64,000 bases of DNA, from NCBI RefSeq assembly GCF_029846235.1, contig NZ_JARVWP010000002.1, positions 186,001 to 250,000 on the forward strand, given 5' to 3'. Shown piece after piece: positions 46,471 to 55,298 of this stretch. The translations under genes were made by a program, and so were the position numbers. The stretch comes from Bradyrhizobium sp. CER78. GTDB taxonomy: Bacteria; Pseudomonadota; Alphaproteobacteria; Rhizobiales; Xanthobacteraceae. Position 1 is the stretch's first letter. Every line of letters starts with the position of its first letter. The notes under the pieces are model-generated. The model was not told where the DNA came from and did not search any database. It saw nothing but the letters and a program-made list of their open reading frames with translations.

Positions 46471-47655
46471 CTACCCTCGGTGAGAAGCCATGGTCGCTTC
46501 GTTCGTCGAACCGACACCGCCTACCCAAGTGCCGACAACTTCAAGGGCCGAATTGATCGCGACAAGGTCCGCGCGGTAGCCGGGCGCAATCCGTCCAAGC
46601 TCATCCTCAAGGCCCAGAAACATCGCGGGCGTCCGGGAAGCCATGATGAGGGCGTCGATAAGGGAGGCTCCGATAAGCGCAATAGCGTTGCGCACCGCCT
46701 CAATCATGGTGAGGTGAGCGCCCGCGAGCGTGCCATCTGGGCCAGTCAGGCGACTTTCGTTCAATGTAATCCGCTTTCCTTGCAGCAGGAATTGCCGATC
46801 GTCCGTACCCACCGATGGCATCGCATCGGTGACCAGCATCAAGCGATCGCGTCCCTTGCAGCGGAAGGCAACACGCAAACCAGCGCGGTCAACGTGGATG
46901 CCGTCGCAGATGATCCCTGCGAACAACCGATCGTCCTCAAGCGCGACGCCCACTAGGCCCGGCTCCCGGGCGTTCAACTGCGACATGGCGTTGAACAGAT
47001 GGGTCACCCCCGAGATACCACGGTCGACTGCCAGCCGGACCTCCGCTGCAGTAGCGTCACTGTGGCCGGCTGCAATACGCAATCCAGCGCCGATTAGCTC
47101 ATCGATCATGGATGCGGGCACGCATTCCGGGGCCAAGGTTACGATAGAGCGGCCGTGGCCCCCGAAACTTTTGACCGCGGCGAGATCGCGCCGATCGGGC
47201 ACGCGTATTTCGGCTTCCGGATGGATGCCCATGCGTGACCGGTTGAGTGCCGGCCCTTCCAGATGAAAGCCGAGCACACCGGGAATCTTGAGGCACGCCG
47301 GAGCTACTGCAGCCAATCGCTCGATGACCTCGCTGCGATCGGTGATGAGGGTCGGTAAGCAGCCCGTGGTCCCTGCTCCGCGGTGCGCTGCGACGATGCG
47401 ACGAACACCAGCCTCAGTTGGCTCGTCGTTGAGAAGAACTCCCCCTCCTCCGTTCACCTGGACATCGAGGAATCCGGGCGCAAGGATCGCATCTTGGGGC
47501 AGCTGGATTGACGCGCATGGCTCCGACTCTCCAAAGGTAACGCTTTCAATCCTGCCTTTCGTAATCCTGACCCGCCCCGGCCCGTGCACCGCGATACCGT
47601 CAAAGATTTGCGACGCAGCAATCGTGATAACGTCGGAAGAGGTGCAGTCGCCCAT
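46471..47655 (-). CDS. nagA: N-acetylglucosamine-6-phosphate deacetylase
   Basis: 394 residues. Removes acetate from GlcNAc-6-P to give GlcN-6-P in the cytoplasm. Amidohydrolase metal and substrate motifs: APGFLDVQVNGGGG, GFHLEGPALN, AAGHSDA, THLFNAMSQLNAREPGLVG, CDGIHVD and LVTDAMPSVG with the catalytic aspartate. First gene of a two-gene operon with the aspartokinase paralogue; divergent from the nagK-murQ-SIS operon 114 bases away. Confidence 0.93.
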   Translation of the reverse strand: MGDCTSSDVITIAASQIFDGIAVHGPGRVRITKGRIESVTFGESEPCASIQLPQDAILAPGFLDVQVNGGGGVLLNDEPTEAGVRRIVAAHRGAGTTGCLPTLITDRSEVIERLAAVAPACLKIPGVLGFHLEGPALNRSRMGIHPEAEIRVPDRRDLAAVKSFGGHGRSIVTLAPECVPASMIDELIGAGLRIAAGHSDATAAEVRLAVDRGISGVTHLFNAMSQLNAREPGLVGVALEDDRLFAGIICDGIHVDRAGLRVAFRCKGRDRLMLVTDAMPSVGTDDRQFLLQGKRITLNESRLTGPDGTLAGAHLTMIEAVRNAIALIGASLIDALIMASRTPAMFLGLEDELGRIAPGYRADLVAINSALEVVGTWVGGVGSTNEATMASHRG

Positions 47656-47716
47656 CAGCGTTCATCCGAGAGTGGCAGTCACAGACCCGTGAGACGAGTG
47701 CCGTAACCTAAAATGT

Positions 47717-47739
47717 TCCCCCATCTATGCGTTGGGGGA
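47717..47739. promoter_or_regulatory. Inverted repeat between the divergent amino-sugar operons
   Basis: TCCCCCA-N9-TGGGGGA, in the 114-base gap between nagA and the GlcNAc-kinase gene, about 30 bases before the latter's start. Could be an operator for both operons or a leader hairpin. Confidence 0.45.
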
Positions 47740-47769
47740 CCCGGACCGAAGCCCTTGCGTTAACTTTCC

Positions 47770-48693
47770 ATGGGAACGAAAGGTACCACGTATCTCGGAA
47801 TTGACGGGGGCGGAACTCGCTGCCGCGCCCGGATTGAGGACGAAAGCGGCAGGCTGCTCGGCGAAGCGAGCTCGGGGCCTGCGACGACGCGGATTGGTGT
47901 CGAAAAGGCCTGGCGTTCCATCATGGAGGCAACCGAAGCGGCTGCCGCGCAGGCCGGCTTGGCGCGCGAGGATTTTGCGCGGATCCGCGCCGGAATTGGC
48001 CTCGCCGGGCTTGGCCGCCGGGGCGCGGAAGCGGCGCTCAAGAAGATCGTCCATCCGTTTACGTCCACTATCTTCATAAGCGACGGCATGGCTGCCTGTC
48101 TCGGCGCCCACAGCGGCGCGGACGGGGCGATCGTGGTAGCCGGCACTGGCTCGGTTGGTGTCGGCGTGATCGGCGGCCGCGAAATTCGTCTCGCCGGTTA
48201 CGGCTTTCCTGTCTCCGACGAAGGCAGCGGCGCCGACATCGGTCTGCAGGTCGTGCGCTTGGCGCTGCGGGCTGCTGATCGCCGCAGCGAGCTGACCCCA
48301 CTGCTTTCCGAGGTACTTGGCGCATTCGATCATGATCCCTATCAGGCAGTGGCATGGTCTGAAGAAGCCAAAGCAACAGATTACGCAGGGTTTGCGCCGA
48401 TCGTGATACGGCACGCCAATCAGGGCGATCCGGTCGGCCGCCGCATTGTCGAGCGCGCGGCCGATGCCATTGGCGATCTCCTCGATCTGTTCCTGGCGAG
48501 AGGAATTGACCGGCTCGCGCTCGTGGGCGGACTCGCGGCTGCCATTACGCCCTGGCTGACACCTGATCTGCGCGCCCGCCTGAAGCGTCCTGACGCCGAC
48601 GCAGCGGCCGGTGCGTTACTGGTGGCGCGAGGGCGGCTCGATCTGCCCGAGAGAGACACTGACTATGAACAGGCTTCAAAGTTCCGCGGTTAA
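47770..48693 (+). CDS. BadF-type N-acetylglucosamine kinase-like protein
   Basis: 307 residues. The ASKHA-fold phosphate loop YLGIDGGGTRCRARI, the ISDGMAACLGA metal/substrate loop, VVAGTGSVGVG and a second adenosine motif LALVGGLAAAI mark the BadF/BadG/BcrA/BcrD ATPase family. In this context it is the likely kinase for GlcNAc (or MurNAc), giving the 6-phosphate used by NagA or MurQ. It overlaps murQ by 29 bases in the same operon. Confidence 0.85.
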   Translation: MGTKGTTYLGIDGGGTRCRARIEDESGRLLGEASSGPATTRIGVEKAWRSIMEATEAAAAQAGLAREDFARIRAGIGLAGLGRRGAEAALKKIVHPFTSTIFISDGMAACLGAHSGADGAIVVAGTGSVGVGVIGGREIRLAGYGFPVSDEGSGADIGLQVVRLALRAADRRSELTPLLSEVLGAFDHDPYQAVAWSEEAKATDYAGFAPIVIRHANQGDPVGRRIVERAADAIGDLLDLFLARGIDRLALVGGLAAAITPWLTPDLRARLKRPDADAAAGALLVARGRLDLPERDTDYEQASKFRG

Positions 48694-49654
48694 GGGCGCA
48701 TGGATCAATATGGCCACCGAAGAAGTCGATCCCCGCTTTGTCGATCTTGATGCATGGCCGCTCATGTCCGCGGTGGAAGCGATGTGGGAGGGCCAGCTTG
48801 CAGCCGTTGCAGCGATCGGCCATGCCCTTCCCGCAATCACTGCGGCGACCGAAGCAGCCAAGGCGGCGCTGGGCGATCGCGGACGCATTGTGTACGTCGG
48901 CGCCGGTACCTCGGGCCGCGTGGCGGTCCAGGACGGCGCCGAGCTTATGCCGACCTTCGCCTGGCCCAAGGAGCGCGTTCGCTTCATCGTCGCCGGCGGA
49001 GATAGCGCGTTCGTCACCAGCATCGAGGGCGCGGAGGACGATGTCGATGATGCAGTCATGCAGATCGATGTCGCGCGACTCACGCCGCACGACGTGGTGA
49101 TCGCAGTAGCCGCCAGCGGCACAACGCCATTCACGGTCGCGGCGCTGCAGCAAGCAGGCTCTTTCGATGCAGTGACGATTGGCGTCGCCAACAATCCCGG
49201 CACCGCACTGCTGACCTCGGCAAAGTTTCCGATCTTGATCGAGACCGGCCGCGAGCTGGTCGCCGGCTCTACGCGGATGAAGGCGGGCACCGCGCAGAAG
49301 GTCGTGCTCAATCTGATCTCCTCAGGGATTATGCTGCGGCTTGGCCGGGTGTATCGCGGCATGATGGTGAATATGCAGCCGACCAATGCCAAGCTTAAGC
49401 GGCGCGCAGAGGTCATGGTGGCGCAAATCGCGCACTGTGATCCGTCGCACGCGGCACGCTCGCTCGAGCAGGCCAAGGGAGACATCAAGACGGCAGTCCT
49501 TCTGGTGTTGGGTGTCGACAGGGATGATGCCGAGACCGTTCTGAAGAACTGTGACGGCAACCTTCGACGGGTGTTTGCCGAACTCGCCAAGGATGGTGAC
49601 CGGCATCCAAAGGGAGCGACGGCGCGCAGGCGAGACGGAGCGACTGAGCCATGA
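48665..49654 (+). CDS. murQ: N-acetylmuramic acid 6-phosphate etherase
   Basis: 329 residues. Cleaves the lactyl ether of MurNAc-6-P to give GlcNAc-6-P and D-lactate, in cell-wall recycling. SIS-domain signature GRIVYVGAGTSGRVAVQDGAEL with the catalytic glutamate, AGGDSAF, VVIAVAASGTTPFTVAALQQA and the family-specific ELVAGSTRMKAGTAQKVVLNL. The ATG at 48665 has GAGAGA upstream and overlaps the kinase gene's end. It overlaps the SIS gene by four bases (ATGA). Confidence 0.94.
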   Translation: MNRLQSSAVKGAWINMATEEVDPRFVDLDAWPLMSAVEAMWEGQLAAVAAIGHALPAITAATEAAKAALGDRGRIVYVGAGTSGRVAVQDGAELMPTFAWPKERVRFIVAGGDSAFVTSIEGAEDDVDDAVMQIDVARLTPHDVVIAVAASGTTPFTVAALQQAGSFDAVTIGVANNPGTALLTSAKFPILIETGRELVAGSTRMKAGTAQKVVLNLISSGIMLRLGRVYRGMMVNMQPTNAKLKRRAEVMVAQIAHCDPSHAARSLEQAKGDIKTAVLLVLGVDRDDAETVLKNCDGNLRRVFAELAKDGDRHPKGATARRRDGATEP

Positions 49655-50677
49655 CGACCTCCGCGATGGCGAGCGAAATCGGGGAAAGCGCGAATGTTGT
49701 CGCCAACATTGTTCGCAGCCGCCCCGCCGCGCGCGACATCGCACAACGAATTAGAATTGGCGCCGTTCCCCTGTGTGTCGTATGTGGCCGGGGAAGCTCG
49801 GGGCATGCCGGGGTTTTCTTGAGATACCTTGTCGAGACGCGGCTTCGTCTTCCCGTTTCAGCCAGCGCTCCGTCGGTGATCACAGCATTTCGCACGCCCT
49901 TGATGCTGCGCAATGCGCTGTTCATTGTGATCTCGCAATCGGGACGCAGCCCGGATCTTGTCGCGGCGACGAAGTCGGCGCGCGTCTCGGGCGCACGGAC
50001 CATCGCCATCGTCAATGCGGCGTCGTCGCCGGTGGCTGACGAAGCGGAGTTCGTCATTCCGATCGAAGCTGGCGAGGAGCGCTCGGTGGCGGCGACAAAG
50101 ACCGTGATCGGCTCGATGGCGGCCTGTGTCGGACTTGTTGCCGAGCTCGCTGGAGATCGAGCGCTGCGGTCAGCCCTCGATAGGCTGCCCGAGCGGCTGG
50201 ACCGAGCGGCTGGACCGAGCGCTGGCGCTCGATTGGTCCGAGATTGCCGATGGTCTCACCAAGGCGTCAGCCGTTTTTGTGGCGGCCCGGGGTCTGGCCC
50301 TGGGCTCGGCGAGGGAGATCGCGCTCAAACTTTCGGAAATCCTGCGCCTGCCCTCCATCGGTCTGAGCGCCGCCGAGCTGCAGCATGGGCCACGCGCCGC
50401 GCTATCGTCGCGTACGCCGGTTGTCATGATGCGCCTCATGGATGAAACGGCGGCCACGGTGGACGCACTGGTAAACGAGTTGCGTGAGCAAAAGTTTGCG
50501 CTGCATCTCTGCGGCGGACCGCATGGCTCGCTGGCCTGGCTGACCGAGGATGATCCCGCCACCGATCCGATCACCATGCTCGTTCCGGCCTATCGGATGA
50601 TTGAGCAGACGGCGCGTGCCTGCGGATTTGATCCGGATCGTCCCCCTTGCTTGCGCAAGATTACCGAGACGTTTTAA
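49651..50677 (+). pseudogene. SIS-domain (GlmS-like/NagB-II) gene broken by a 13-bp tandem duplication
   Basis: Frame 1 encodes the first SIS domain (VVCGRGSSGHAGVFLRYLVE, VISQSGRSPDLVAATKSAR, EERSVAATKTVIGSMAACV). At 50191-50216 the unit GAGCGGCTGGACC occurs twice in a row and shifts the frame. Removing one copy restores LPERLDRALALDWSEIADGL and joins the second domain (FVAARGLALGSAREIALKLSEIL, ELQHGPRAALSSRTPVV) to a C-terminus near residue 340. This is the isomerase-like half of GlmS without the glutaminase domain, as in NagB-II deaminases that turn GlcN-6-P into fructose-6-P. As it stands, the second domain lacks a joined frame. Co-transcribed with murQ. Confidence 0.85.
50191..50216. repeat. 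13-bp perfect tandem duplication
   Basis: GAGCGGCTGGACC twice without a spacer, inside the SIS-domain gene; not a multiple of three, hence the frameshift. Confidence 0.95.
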
Positions 50678-50897
50678 TAGCGGACTAATCGTTGGCCGGA
50701 GACTCAAAGTCTGGAGCACTGCCGCATCGGTCTCACAAGCGCCTCTCTCCGGTCGACATAACTCTTTATGCTGCGGCGAAAGGGCGTTGCCGGGCGGAAG
50801 CCGCCAATTCTCGACAACGGCTGTGCGTCAACACCAGAGACCGGATATGGCCAAGCGCACGTTAATGCAGCCGGTCAGTCGCGTCCATCTCGGATAT

Positions 50898-51125
50898 CTA
50901 GGACGAAGCGACATCTAAAGTTGCTGTCCTTTTGGCCTTGCGAAATTCCGCGTCTCCATCGAGAAATGCCTCAAGCATAAACGGAATCAACTCCATGACC
51001 TCCTCCCGGCTACCGTAAGTCTCCGCATAAAAGTCGGCGTATTCGCGCAGCCGCTTGGCAAGGCTTGGCGCCAACACAACACTCATCTTCACCGGCGTCC
51101 GATCAGGCAGCTTCGCAAGCTTCAT
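50898..51125 (-). CDS. DUF2274 family protein of conjugation module
   Basis: 75 residues: KLAKLPDRTPVKMSVVLAPSLAKRLREYADFYAETYG, then MELIPFMLEAFLDGDAEF. This fits DUF2274, a short ribbon-helix-helix-like protein nearly always found after trbI in alphaproteobacterial conjugative elements. Function unknown; perhaps regulatory. It starts three bases after trbI. Confidence 0.85.
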   Translation of the reverse strand: MKLAKLPDRTPVKMSVVLAPSLAKRLREYADFYAETYGSREEVMELIPFMLEAFLDGDAEFRKAKRTATLDVASS

Positions 51126-51128
51126 GCG

Positions 51129-52406
51129 TCATTTGCTCTTCGCGGCGGATTGAACATCCTGGTAAGGCTTCAACACCAGATCCTTCGAGACAATCACGCG
51201 CAGCGGCCATCCGGGCCGCACCGTGATCGTCGGCTGCACATCGAGCTCGCGCTCCACGAGGCGCTGCCCGGCACGATTGGTCGTTTGCTGCGTACTCTCC
51301 CTTAGCGCCTTCACGAGATCGCTCTCGTCATTGCCGATCGATAGCTGGGCCCCCACCCCGATCAACGTCGCCAAGGCCACGCCCTTGAGCAATTGCCAGG
51401 TATGGAAGTCTACCTCGTCCTCGAGCCCGGCATAGCCTGCGACATCCGTGGCTGGAAGGTTCTCGATCACTATGGAGTTGCCGTTCGGCAAAATGAGCCG
51501 TGTCCACACGACCAGCGCCCGCTTCTGGCCAAACGCGACAACGCTGTCGTACTTGCCCACAAGCCGCGTCCCTTGCGGGATAAGGAGATGTTCACCAGTC
51601 ACGGTATCAAAGACGTTCTCTGTAACCTGGCCGATGGTTGCGCCAGGCAGATCCGAATTGAGCCCGGTAACGAGGCTAGCCGGAATGATCGACCCGGCCA
51701 TGACTGCATGGGTCGATGGTGCCGGTTTCAGCGTATGCGGATTGGTGGTCTCCGTGTCGGCTTTCGTTCCCACAAAGGCGAGCTTCCGTGCTTGCGACGA
51801 GGGAACGATCTCACTGGATCGATCGACCATCGCCTGCGCTGTCTTGGCGAGTTCGGCGGCTGATGGTCCCGTATCGGTGGTTGATGGCCGGAACGCAGAT
51901 GGGGCGGCAGCTGCCACTTCGGTCATGCTTGCCTGCCTTCGCCTGTCCTGCTTCTCCGACAGGCGGAAGAACAATCCTGACTCCTTTGCCTGCTGGGCGA
52001 TCCGGGTCTGCCGAATCCGCTCGGCCCGTTCGGCGTCTTCTTCCGGGTTGGTCCGGAAGCCCGTCTCCGATGCCACACCGGCCTTCTTCTCGTTTTCGAC
52101 GAATGCCCGCCCGACGTCCCCCGGCGACGGCGGTCCAAGCCGCGGGATCGATGGCGACAGTTCCTCGTAGGACTTTGGCAGCCTGCTCAACCCCTCGGCG
52201 GTCTGCTTGCGGTCAGTATTAAAGAGCTCCGTCCGCACCGACTGCTTGAAGGACTGCGGTCGGAGCGCCACGAGCGTCGCTCCGGCAATCAACAACGCGG
52301 CGATCGCGCAGCCGATCATGAGGGCGCGCCTATTGAGGCGCCGAACTGGCCGCGGACGTGCTCGTATTTCAAGCGGCTCAGGATCCCGGTCGAACCCCGT
52401 CGTCAT
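51129..52406 (-). CDS. trbI: Conjugal transfer protein TrbI (VirB10-like)
   Basis: 425 residues. Short cytoplasmic N-terminus with basic residues, one membrane helix (about 29-47), a Pro/Lys-rich periplasmic linker, and the VirB10/TrbI domain (PASLVTGLNSDLPGATIGQV, LLIPQGTRLVGKYDS, RLILPNGNSIVIENLPATD, VDFHTWQLLKGVALATLIGV). It forms the channel that spans both membranes in the type IV secretion apparatus. Its ATG overlaps the trbG stop (ATGA). Confidence 0.95.
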   Translation of the reverse strand: MTTGFDRDPEPLEIRARPRPVRRLNRRALMIGCAIAALLIAGATLVALRPQSFKQSVRTELFNTDRKQTAEGLSRLPKSYEELSPSIPRLGPPSPGDVGRAFVENEKKAGVASETGFRTNPEEDAERAERIRQTRIAQQAKESGLFFRLSEKQDRRRQASMTEVAAAAPSAFRPSTTDTGPSAAELAKTAQAMVDRSSEIVPSSQARKLAFVGTKADTETTNPHTLKPAPSTHAVMAGSIIPASLVTGLNSDLPGATIGQVTENVFDTVTGEHLLIPQGTRLVGKYDSVVAFGQKRALVVWTRLILPNGNSIVIENLPATDVAGYAGLEDEVDFHTWQLLKGVALATLIGVGAQLSIGNDESDLVKALRESTQQTTNRAGQRLVERELDVQPTITVRPGWPLRVIVSKDLVLKPYQDVQSAAKSK

Positions 52407-53431
52407 GAGGCATTCCACGTGCTGCTGAAGCTCTGCGATACGGGACGCGCGTCAATACGAATGATCCGGACAATGCGCTGGGGATCTTCACCAAGGCGGA
52501 GCTCGGCGACACCAAACATCCGGTCGACGATGTAGTAGGAACCTCGAACCCGGTAGTTGACGAGGTTCGGCCGGCCATCGGCGCCGGCAACGAATAAGGG
52601 TGGCGCCTCCCCTTGTGAGAGACCAGACGGCATCTGGATATAGACCTTGCGACCGTCGTCGAATGCACGCACCGGCCGCCACGGTGGATCGTCTCCTTCG
52701 ATGCGATACCGGAAATTCAGGTTGTCGAGGCGTACCCCGCGATCGGCGATCCGCTGCTCGCTTTCCTGGGCGGCGACGTTCTGCTTGTGGAGCGCTACAA
52801 GCGTGTCTGTAGGATAAGTCCAGGAGATCGACGCCATATAGGTCTGCTTGGTCGAAACGAGCTCGAGGTGATAGGCCCGCCGGTCCGTCAGCACGACGAG
52901 GTTCGTCTGGATATCCGGCAGCGTCGGCTTGACCAGGATGTGCACCCGCCGGGAGTTGCCTTGTCCGCTCGAAGTATCGCCGACCACCCAGCGCACCGTA
53001 TCGCCGGTGGAGACATCCACCAGTTCTTCGCCCGGTTGAAGCCCGATGGTCGAGACTTTTTCCGGGCTTGCATAGAGCCGGTAGAGTGCGCCTTCCGTCC
53101 AGGGGTAGACCTGAATGGCGTTGATATATCCGGCACGTGTTGGCTCCATCCTCGCCGCCTTGTTGGCCTTGGCGATCGCCTGTTCCGGCGGGAGCTTTTC
53201 CTCCTTACCGCCCTTTGCCGGTACGGGCTTCAATTGACCCGGCAAAGGCAAGACCTTCGGTGTCTCGACCACTTGTACCGGCGCCGGCGGGTCGGTCTCC
53301 GGGAGCGCCTTCTCAAAGGTCATCTCATCATAGGGCGCTTCAAGGTTGAGCTTGGTGGCGCAGCCACTGAGTACAAGCGACAAGGCCAGGACGCTGGTCG
53401 ACGCGAGCTTACTAAGAGCAACGGTGTTCAT
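52403..53431 (-). CDS. trbG: Conjugal transfer protein TrbG (VirB9-like)
   Basis: 342 residues. Lipoprotein signal with lipobox LSGC (C24), a proline-rich linker, then the VirB9/TrbG domain (AIQVYPWTEGALYRLYASPEK, TIGLQPGEELVDVSTGDTVRW, VLVKPTLPDIQTNLVVLTDRRAYHLEL, FDDGRKVYIQMPSG). Outer-membrane part of the core complex with TrbI. Overlaps trbF by four bases and trbI by four. Confidence 0.95.
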   Translation of the reverse strand: MNTVALSKLASTSVLALSLVLSGCATKLNLEAPYDEMTFEKALPETDPPAPVQVVETPKVLPLPGQLKPVPAKGGKEEKLPPEQAIAKANKAARMEPTRAGYINAIQVYPWTEGALYRLYASPEKVSTIGLQPGEELVDVSTGDTVRWVVGDTSSGQGNSRRVHILVKPTLPDIQTNLVVLTDRRAYHLELVSTKQTYMASISWTYPTDTLVALHKQNVAAQESEQRIADRGVRLDNLNFRYRIEGDDPPWRPVRAFDDGRKVYIQMPSGLSQGEAPPLFVAGADGRPNLVNYRVRGSYYIVDRMFGVAELRLGEDPQRIVRIIRIDARPVSQSFSSTWNAS

Positions 53432-54132
53432 TTGGCGTCTCCAATAAGGTCGCGCGACCAGTTGAGCGAATGGACGTAGAGTCCGAGAGGGTTTTTGCGC
53501 AGCGTTTCGGCATCTGCGGGCGGCTTGAGGACCGTGGTGACAAGACCCGTGAAACGTTCGGTCTTTGCGATCGCGCCGTTCTCGTAGGCGTTTTCCTTCC
53601 AGCGGACCTCGAAGCTGTCGCCGGACGCGCGCACCACGGAGGTGACTTCTGCGGTCACGGTCTTGGACCCGATCTTGGTGAACGGATCGGTTTCCCGAGC
53701 GTAGTCGTTCAACGCCTGTGCGCCGCGATCGGTGACGAAGTCGTAGGCACGCAGCCAGTTTGCCCGGACAATGACCGGATCGATCGAAAGCGAGCGCACG
53801 TTCTCGATGAAGCGCGCAAGAAAGTGCGCTATCTGCGCGTCTGACGGCTGGTAGGCTTCGATCGCCGGCCCGACGGCTCGGACTTCACCGAGCCGATCGA
53901 CCTCGACCACGTAGGGAACGACACCCGAGCGAGCGATCTGGGTAAAGATCGTCAATCCAAGCACACCGGACAGGCCGATAGCTGCCAGCGCAGCGAGGCG
54001 CCAGTTGCTCGCCTGAACACGCGCGGAGCCCAACCGCTCGTCCCAGACCTGGGCTGCCTTCTGGTAGGGAGTGACCGGCTCTGGCGTCTCGCCATACCGA
54101 ACCGACACGCGCTGAAACGGGTGAGATGCCAT
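53428..54132 (-). CDS. trbF: Conjugal transfer protein TrbF (VirB8-like)
   Basis: 234 residues. One membrane helix (about 45-65, LAALAAIGLSGVLGLTIF) and a periplasmic VirB8/TrbF domain: VVPYVVEVDRLGEVRAVGPA, IAHFLARFIENVRSLSIDPVIVRANWLRAYDFVTDRGAQAL, NPLGLYVHSLNWSRDL. Inner-membrane assembly factor of the mating channel. The TrbF hallmark PLGLYV is present. Confidence 0.95.
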   Translation of the reverse strand: MASHPFQRVSVRYGETPEPVTPYQKAAQVWDERLGSARVQASNWRLAALAAIGLSGVLGLTIFTQIARSGVVPYVVEVDRLGEVRAVGPAIEAYQPSDAQIAHFLARFIENVRSLSIDPVIVRANWLRAYDFVTDRGAQALNDYARETDPFTKIGSKTVTAEVTSVVRASGDSFEVRWKENAYENGAIAKTERFTGLVTTVLKPPADAETLRKNPLGLYVHSLNWSRDLIGDAK

Positions 54133-54135
54133 CCC

Positions 54136-55287
54136 CTATTCTCCTTCCAGCTTCGGGCCCGACGAATGTCCGCCTTTGTCACCTTCCTTCAGGGTATGAG
54201 CGGCGACTTGTGCCGCTTCCCGCGCGTATCCCCGCGCCGACGATGCCATTGCGCGACCTGCCTCAGCAGTAGCTGTACCTCCAGCGCTACCGCTCGAGAC
54301 CTGATCGATGGCGAAAGCCCGCGCTGGCGCGCCCGCGGCCGAAGATGCCCCCGTGAGCGATGCCGCGGATCGAACGGCAGCCATCGAACCGCCTGCCGCT
54401 GCGCGCAGGCCGCCGACGGCCGCCGCTCCGCCGCCGATCGCGACCGCTGCTGCACCCGCCACCGTCCCGGCAGCCGCTCCGGCTCCCAGTTGAGGGGCGC
54501 CTGAGACCAGGCCCGCTGCGATCCCGGGACCAAAGATGCCGAGGCCGAACAGCGAGAGCGCCGCCAGCAGCAGGCTCATGGCTGAGGCAATGTCGATCGG
54601 CCGGGTCAACGTTCCCGCGAGCTGACCGAAGATGGTCGAGCCGATGCCAATGATGATAGCGAGAACCATCACCTTCACGCCCGATGCAACGACGTTGCCG
54701 AGGGTCTTTTCCGCAAGGAATGCAGTCTTCCCCCACAAGGCGAACGGCACCAGAATGAAGCTTGCCAGCGTCGTCAGTTTGAACTCAATCAGCGTCACAA
54801 AGAGCTGCACCGAGAGCACGAAGAACGCGAGCACGATCAGGATCCAGCAGAACAGCAGGATCAGGATGGTTGGCAGGTTAGTCAGGACGTCGAAGCCCGT
54901 GAACTGGGCGGTCTCCTCCAGCAGCGGATGTGCCGCCGTGAATCCGGCAGCCGCAACAAAGCCCGGCCGCGCCAGGTCGGAAGCGCTTAAGCTCCCGCCC
55001 GAGGCCTTCAACCCGATGCCGGAGAACGACGCAAAGATGATGTCCGCGAGGCTTTTGAAGTTGCCGATGATGAACGCAAACGCGCCGACATAGAGCACCT
55101 TCTTGGCAAGCGTGACCAGGATCTGGTCATCGCCACGCGTGCTCCAGGCGAGCCCCGCTAGCGTCAGGTCGATGCCGATCAGGGTCGAACTGAGCAACGA
55201 GACTTCGCCAGACAGAAGACCAAATCCGGAATCGATGTAGCGGGAGAAGGTCTCGGTAAAGCGGTCAATGACGGAAAGGTCAGTCAT
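54136..55287 (-). CDS. trbL: Conjugal transfer protein TrbL (VirB6-like)
   Basis: 383 residues with about six membrane helices between residues 30 and 260 and a Gly/Ala/Ser-rich hydrophilic tail. DVLTNLPTILILLFCWILIVLAFFVLSVQLFV and KLTTLASFILVPFALWGKTAFLAEK are typical. Polytopic inner-membrane channel component. It starts 11 bases after trbJ; no trbK-like lipoprotein gene lies between them. Confidence 0.93.
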   Translation of the reverse strand: MTDLSVIDRFTETFSRYIDSGFGLLSGEVSLLSSTLIGIDLTLAGLAWSTRGDDQILVTLAKKVLYVGAFAFIIGNFKSLADIIFASFSGIGLKASGGSLSASDLARPGFVAAAGFTAAHPLLEETAQFTGFDVLTNLPTILILLFCWILIVLAFFVLSVQLFVTLIEFKLTTLASFILVPFALWGKTAFLAEKTLGNVVASGVKVMVLAIIIGIGSTIFGQLAGTLTRPIDIASAMSLLLAALSLFGLGIFGPGIAAGLVSGAPQLGAGAAAGTVAGAAAVAIGGGAAAVGGLRAAAGGSMAAVRSAASLTGASSAAGAPARAFAIDQVSSGSAGGTATAEAGRAMASSARGYAREAAQVAAHTLKEGDKGGHSSGPKLEGE

Positions 55288-55298
55288 GGTGCCCTCGC

